DNA of 64,000 bases, from NCBI RefSeq assembly GCF_937873725.1, contig NZ_CALMYY010000102.1:42888-106887 (forward strand), given 5' to 3'. Within the stretch, counting starts at the first letter, position 1; each line of letters opens with the position of its first letter. The DNA is from an uncultured Dietzia sp. GTDB lineage: Bacteria; Actinomycetota; Actinomycetes; Mycobacteriales; Mycobacteriaceae. Of this stretch, positions 61,333-64,000 are shown one piece after another. The translations under genes were made by a program, and so were the position numbers. A model generated the notes under the pieces. The model had not been told where the DNA came from. It made no database searches and saw nothing but the letters and a program-made list of their open reading frames with translations.

Positions 61333-62586
61333 CTACAGCGCGAGCACCTCGACCCCGGCACCGGCGGGCAGGAACGTGACCTCGGCGGGGATCTCGATCA
61401 GGACGTCCGCGCGGGCCATCGACGCCACGAGGTGAGAGCCCGGGCCCGAGACGGGGTCCGCGGTGCCGTCCGGGGCCAGCGTCGCCCGGAGGTACTGCAC
61501 CCGCCCCGCGGGGGAGGTGACGTCACGGGACAGGCGGGCCCTGGCGGGACGGATCGGCGCCCGGCCCACGGCCTCGAGGACCACCGGCCGCAGCAGAACC
61601 ACGAAGGACACCAGGGCGCTCACCGGGTTGCCGGGCAGGCACACGACGGGGGTGTCGCCCCACGTCGCCAGGCCCTGCGGCCCGCCGGGTTGCATGGCGA
61701 TCGGGGCGAAGCGGGCGCCCTCCCGGGCGGCCAGCACCTGGCGCACCACCTCCGCGTCGCCCATCGACACGGCCCCGACGGTCACCACGAGATCCGCGTC
61801 GCCGGCGGCCTCGTCCAGGGTCGCCGTGAACTCCGCGCGGTCGTCGCCGCAGGTGAGGGTCCGGGTGACCTCGCAGCCGCAGGCCCTGAGCGCGGCGGCG
61901 AGCGTGATCGAGTTGGACTCCCAGATCTGGCCGGGCTCCAGCGGGCGGCCCGGCGCGACGAGTTCGGAGCCGGTGGCCACCACCCCGACCCGGGGCCGCG
62001 GCCGCACGTCGAGGCCCGACTCGCCGAGGGAGGCCGCCGCCGCCATGTGTCGTGCGGCCAGCCGCGTCCCGGCGGGGAGCACCACGTCGCCGGCCCGGAC
62101 GTCGTCGCCCGGCCGGCGGACGAACTCCCCCGGCGACCGCGGCGCGTGGACCAGGACCGTCGCGGCTCGGCCGTCCGGGCCGACGGACTCCTCGACGGAG
62201 GTGTCCTCCACGGGGACCACACAGTCCGCCCCCTCGGGCAGCGGCGCCCCGGTCATGATCTTGCAGGCCTCGTCGTCGTCGACCCCCGGCCCCGGCCCCT
62301 GGCCGGCGTGCACGGCCCCCACCACGGTGAGCCGCGCCGGCGAGTCGGGCCCCGCCCCGGCGACGTCCGCCGACCGCACCGCGTAGCCGTCCATCTGCGA
62401 GTTCACGAACAGGGGCAGGTCGACCGACGCGCGCAGGTCCCGCGCCAGCACCGAGTCCGCGCACGCCGCGAGCGGGAGGTGGGTGCTCTGCGCGCCGCGG
62501 TCGAGCACCGGCGACAGGTGCGCGCGCAGCAGCCCCCGGTACTCGGCGGGGGACGGGCGGGTCGGCTGGTCGGGCGGGGAGGACAT
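61333..62586 (-). CDS. moeA: Molybdopterin molybdenumtransferase MoeA
   Basis: 417 residues with domains in the MoeA order: PLFVNSQMDGYAVRSADV, KIMTGAPLPEGADCVVPVE, a MogA-like central domain (GVVATGSELVAPGRPLEPGQIWESN, VTVGAVSMGDAEVV, CLPGNPVSALVSF), and a C-terminal barrel ending AGVEVLAL. It inserts molybdate into adenylated molybdopterin supplied by the MogA domain encoded nearby. The ATG has a clean N-terminus. Divergent from the permease gene over 77 bases. Confidence 0.96.
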   Translation of the reverse strand: MSSPPDQPTRPSPAEYRGLLRAHLSPVLDRGAQSTHLPLAACADSVLARDLRASVDLPLFVNSQMDGYAVRSADVAGAGPDSPARLTVVGAVHAGQGPGPGVDDDEACKIMTGAPLPEGADCVVPVEDTSVEESVGPDGRAATVLVHAPRSPGEFVRRPGDDVRAGDVVLPAGTRLAARHMAAAASLGESGLDVRPRPRVGVVATGSELVAPGRPLEPGQIWESNSITLAAALRACGCEVTRTLTCGDDRAEFTATLDEAAGDADLVVTVGAVSMGDAEVVRQVLAAREGARFAPIAMQPGGPQGLATWGDTPVVCLPGNPVSALVSFVVLLRPVVLEAVGRAPIRPARARLSRDVTSPAGRVQYLRATLAPDGTADPVSGPGSHLVASMARADVLIEIPAEVTFLPAGAGVEVLAL

Positions 62587-62663
62587 GGCCCCACGGTAAC
62601 CGCGTTGTACTGTGCCTACGGCCCGCGCGGCGGACGGGCGGACGCAGCGAGAGTGGGGCAGTA

Positions 62664-64000
62664 GTGGGTCTCTGGTCGGTACACGGCGACGGCAAGAACG
62701 TCAGGCCCGGGGAGGTTGTGGCCCCCATGGAGCGGCTGACCTGGCCGCGGACCATCGGGATCGGCGCGCAGCACGTGGTGTCGATGTTCGGGGCGACGTT
62801 CGTCTTCCCGATCATCATGGGGCTCAACCCGCAGCTCGCGATCCTCTTCTCGGGCGTGTGCACCCTCCTGTTCCTGGCCGTGGTCAAGGGGCAGGTCCCC
62901 AGCTACCTCGGCACCTCCGTGGCCTTTGTCGGGGCGGTCGCGGCGATCCGCGCCCAGGGCGGCACGAGCGCCGAGGTGACCGGCGCGATGCTCGTCGCCG
63001 GCGCGGCGCTGTTCGTGGTGGGCCTGCTCGTCCACGTGGTGGGCGGCCGGGTGGTCACCGCGGTCCTCCCGCCGGTGGTCACGGGCGCGGTCGTGATGCT
63101 GCTCGGCTTCAACCTCGCGCCCGTGGTGGCCGACACGTACTGGCCGCAGGACCAGTGGGTCGCGCTGGCGGTGATGGTGGTGCTCATCGGAATGACGGTG
63201 GGGCTCAGGGGGTTCGCCGGGCGGATCGCGATCTTCCTCGCCCTGGTCTTCGGCTACGTCCTGTCGTGGGTGCTCGACCTGGTCGGCGGGCCCATCACCT
63301 CGTTCAGCGCCGGAGCCGGCGAGGTCACCGAGCACCTGCGCGTCGACTGGTCGGGTGTCGCGGAGGCCGCGTGGATCGGGCTGCCGCCCATGACGGATGA
63401 GGCCGCCGGCGTGGTGGGCATCCACGCGCCCGACTTCTCGCTGGCGTTCGTGCTGCTCATCGTGCCGGGGATCATCGCGCTCATCGCCGAGAACGCCGGG
63501 CACGTCAAGGCGATCGGCGAGATCACCCGCACCGAGACCGACGGGCTGATGGGGCGCGCGTTGGCCGCCGACGGTGCGGGGACGGTGCTGGCGACCTCGT
63601 TCGGCGGGTCGGCGACGACGACGTACGCCGAGAACATCGGAGTGATGGCCGCGACCAAGGTGTACTCCACGGCCGCGTATGTGGTGGCCGCCGTCACCGC
63701 GATCCTGCTCGGCTGCTCGCCCAAGCTCGGCGCCGTCATCTCCGCGACGCCTGGCGGCGTTCTGGGCGGGATCACCGTGGTGCTCTACGGCATGATCGGG
63801 CTGCTCGGCGCCAAGATCTGGAAGGAGAACCGGGTCGATTTCGGTAATCCGCTGAACCTGGTGCCGGTCGCGGCGGGCGTCGTGATCGCGGTGGGCGACA
63901 CGACGCTGCACATCACCGACGAGTTCCAGCTCGGTGGCATCGCGCTGGGCACGCTGGTGGTGGTGCTCGGCTACCACCTGGGCCGGGCGATCGCGCCGCA
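62664..64000 (+). CDS. NCS2-family uracil permease (3' end outside window)
   Basis: 445 codons are visible from a GTG at 62664 and the frame stays open to the window edge. About twelve helices are expected. Landmarks are IGAQHVVSMFGATFVFPI, VPSYLGTSVAFVGAVAAI, the QH and E motifs (IIALIAENAGHVKAIGEITR) and GGSATTTYAENIGVMAATK, which are those of uracil/UraA-type transporters. It imports a pyrimidine or purine base with H+. The C-terminal end is missing from the window. Confidence 0.93.
   Translation, partial: MGLWSVHGDGKNVRPGEVVAPMERLTWPRTIGIGAQHVVSMFGATFVFPIIMGLNPQLAILFSGVCTLLFLAVVKGQVPSYLGTSVAFVGAVAAIRAQGGTSAEVTGAMLVAGAALFVVGLLVHVVGGRVVTAVLPPVVTGAVVMLLGFNLAPVVADTYWPQDQWVALAVMVVLIGMTVGLRGFAGRIAIFLALVFGYVLSWVLDLVGGPITSFSAGAGEVTEHLRVDWSGVAEAAWIGLPPMTDEAAGVVGIHAPDFSLAFVLLIVPGIIALIAENAGHVKAIGEITRTETDGLMGRALAADGAGTVLATSFGGSATTTYAENIGVMAATKVYSTAAYVVAAVTAILLGCSPKLGAVISATPGGVLGGITVVLYGMIGLLGAKIWKENRVDFGNPLNLVPVAAGVVIAVGDTTLHITDEFQLGGIALGTLVVVLGYHLGRAIAP

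Overview
The window is one contiguous, very GC-rich stretch of chromosome from an actinobacterium of the mycolic-acid group (Mycobacteriales). The evidence is an Lsr2 nucleoid protein, a nirA-cysH-sirB sulfur-assimilation order like that of mycobacteria, a DUF222/HNH (13E12-type) protein behind a TCGAAT-N4-GTTCGA box, GlxR/CRP-type operators, and very small porin-like proteins. A Dietzia-like organism fits best, but that is inference. Genes are dense and mostly joined by ATGA/GTGA stop-start overlaps, and no gap exceeds about 230 bases. I saw no insertion sequence, prophage, CRISPR array, tRNA or rRNA.

Layout, 1-20 kb. 1-7.0 kb is a plus-strand envelope operon: PAP2 phosphatase (cut by the window edge), alpha/beta-hydrolase esterase, a membrane protein carrying a lysyl-PG-synthase-type domain, an AI-2E-family transporter, an SRPBCC protein and a hydrolase, closed by a strong terminator. 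7.0-9.0 kb holds a secreted acidic protein behind a consensus GlxR site, a maltokinase-cap-like protein and a YceI protein. 9.1-13.8 kb is a catabolic divergon: FMO, TetR and hydrolase on minus, two SDRs on plus, with a perfect dyad over the FMO promoter. 13.8-20 kb carries a cupin, a DUF1622 protein, a luciferase-like oxidoreductase, a secreted lipase, a sigma factor/alkyl-transferase/LysE operon and an MFS transporter.

Layout, 20-46 kb. 20-28 kb: MgtE-type transporter and PEP carboxylase, a DUF4870 protein, a membrane class III cyclase, a secreted propeller protein and a PTP-like phosphatase. 28.4-34.8 kb: an AddAB-like helicase-nuclease pair. 34.8-45.4 kb: two orphan proteins, a YbjN-like/HD hydrolase pair, an EspC-like small protein, an alcohol dehydrogenase with an abnormal N-terminus, an acyl-CoA synthetase, a second luciferase-like enzyme, an adenosine-deaminase/alanine-symporter pair and a patatin. 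45.4-46.0 kb: two divergent microproteins.

Layout, 46-64 kb. 46.1-51.0 kb: sulfite reductase, APS reductase, a siroheme-synthase-like protein and a sirohydrochlorin chelatase, with an antisense acyltransferase between the last two. Then lsr2; a six-gene tetR-thioesterase-MDMPI-crcB-crcB-thpR operon; a nucleosidase; the 13E12-type protein; and molybdenum-cofactor genes (moaE, moaC-mogA fusion, moeA) interleaved with an old-yellow-enzyme/tenA pair. A uracil-type NCS2 permease runs off the right edge.

Themes: envelope lipid modification (left operon, patatin, acyltransferase, microproteins); reductive sulfur assimilation with siroheme supply; Moco synthesis; and likely cAMP-responsive control, since the window has both a class III cyclase and GlxR-like sites. 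All functions are inferred from protein sequence and context; no database search was run.
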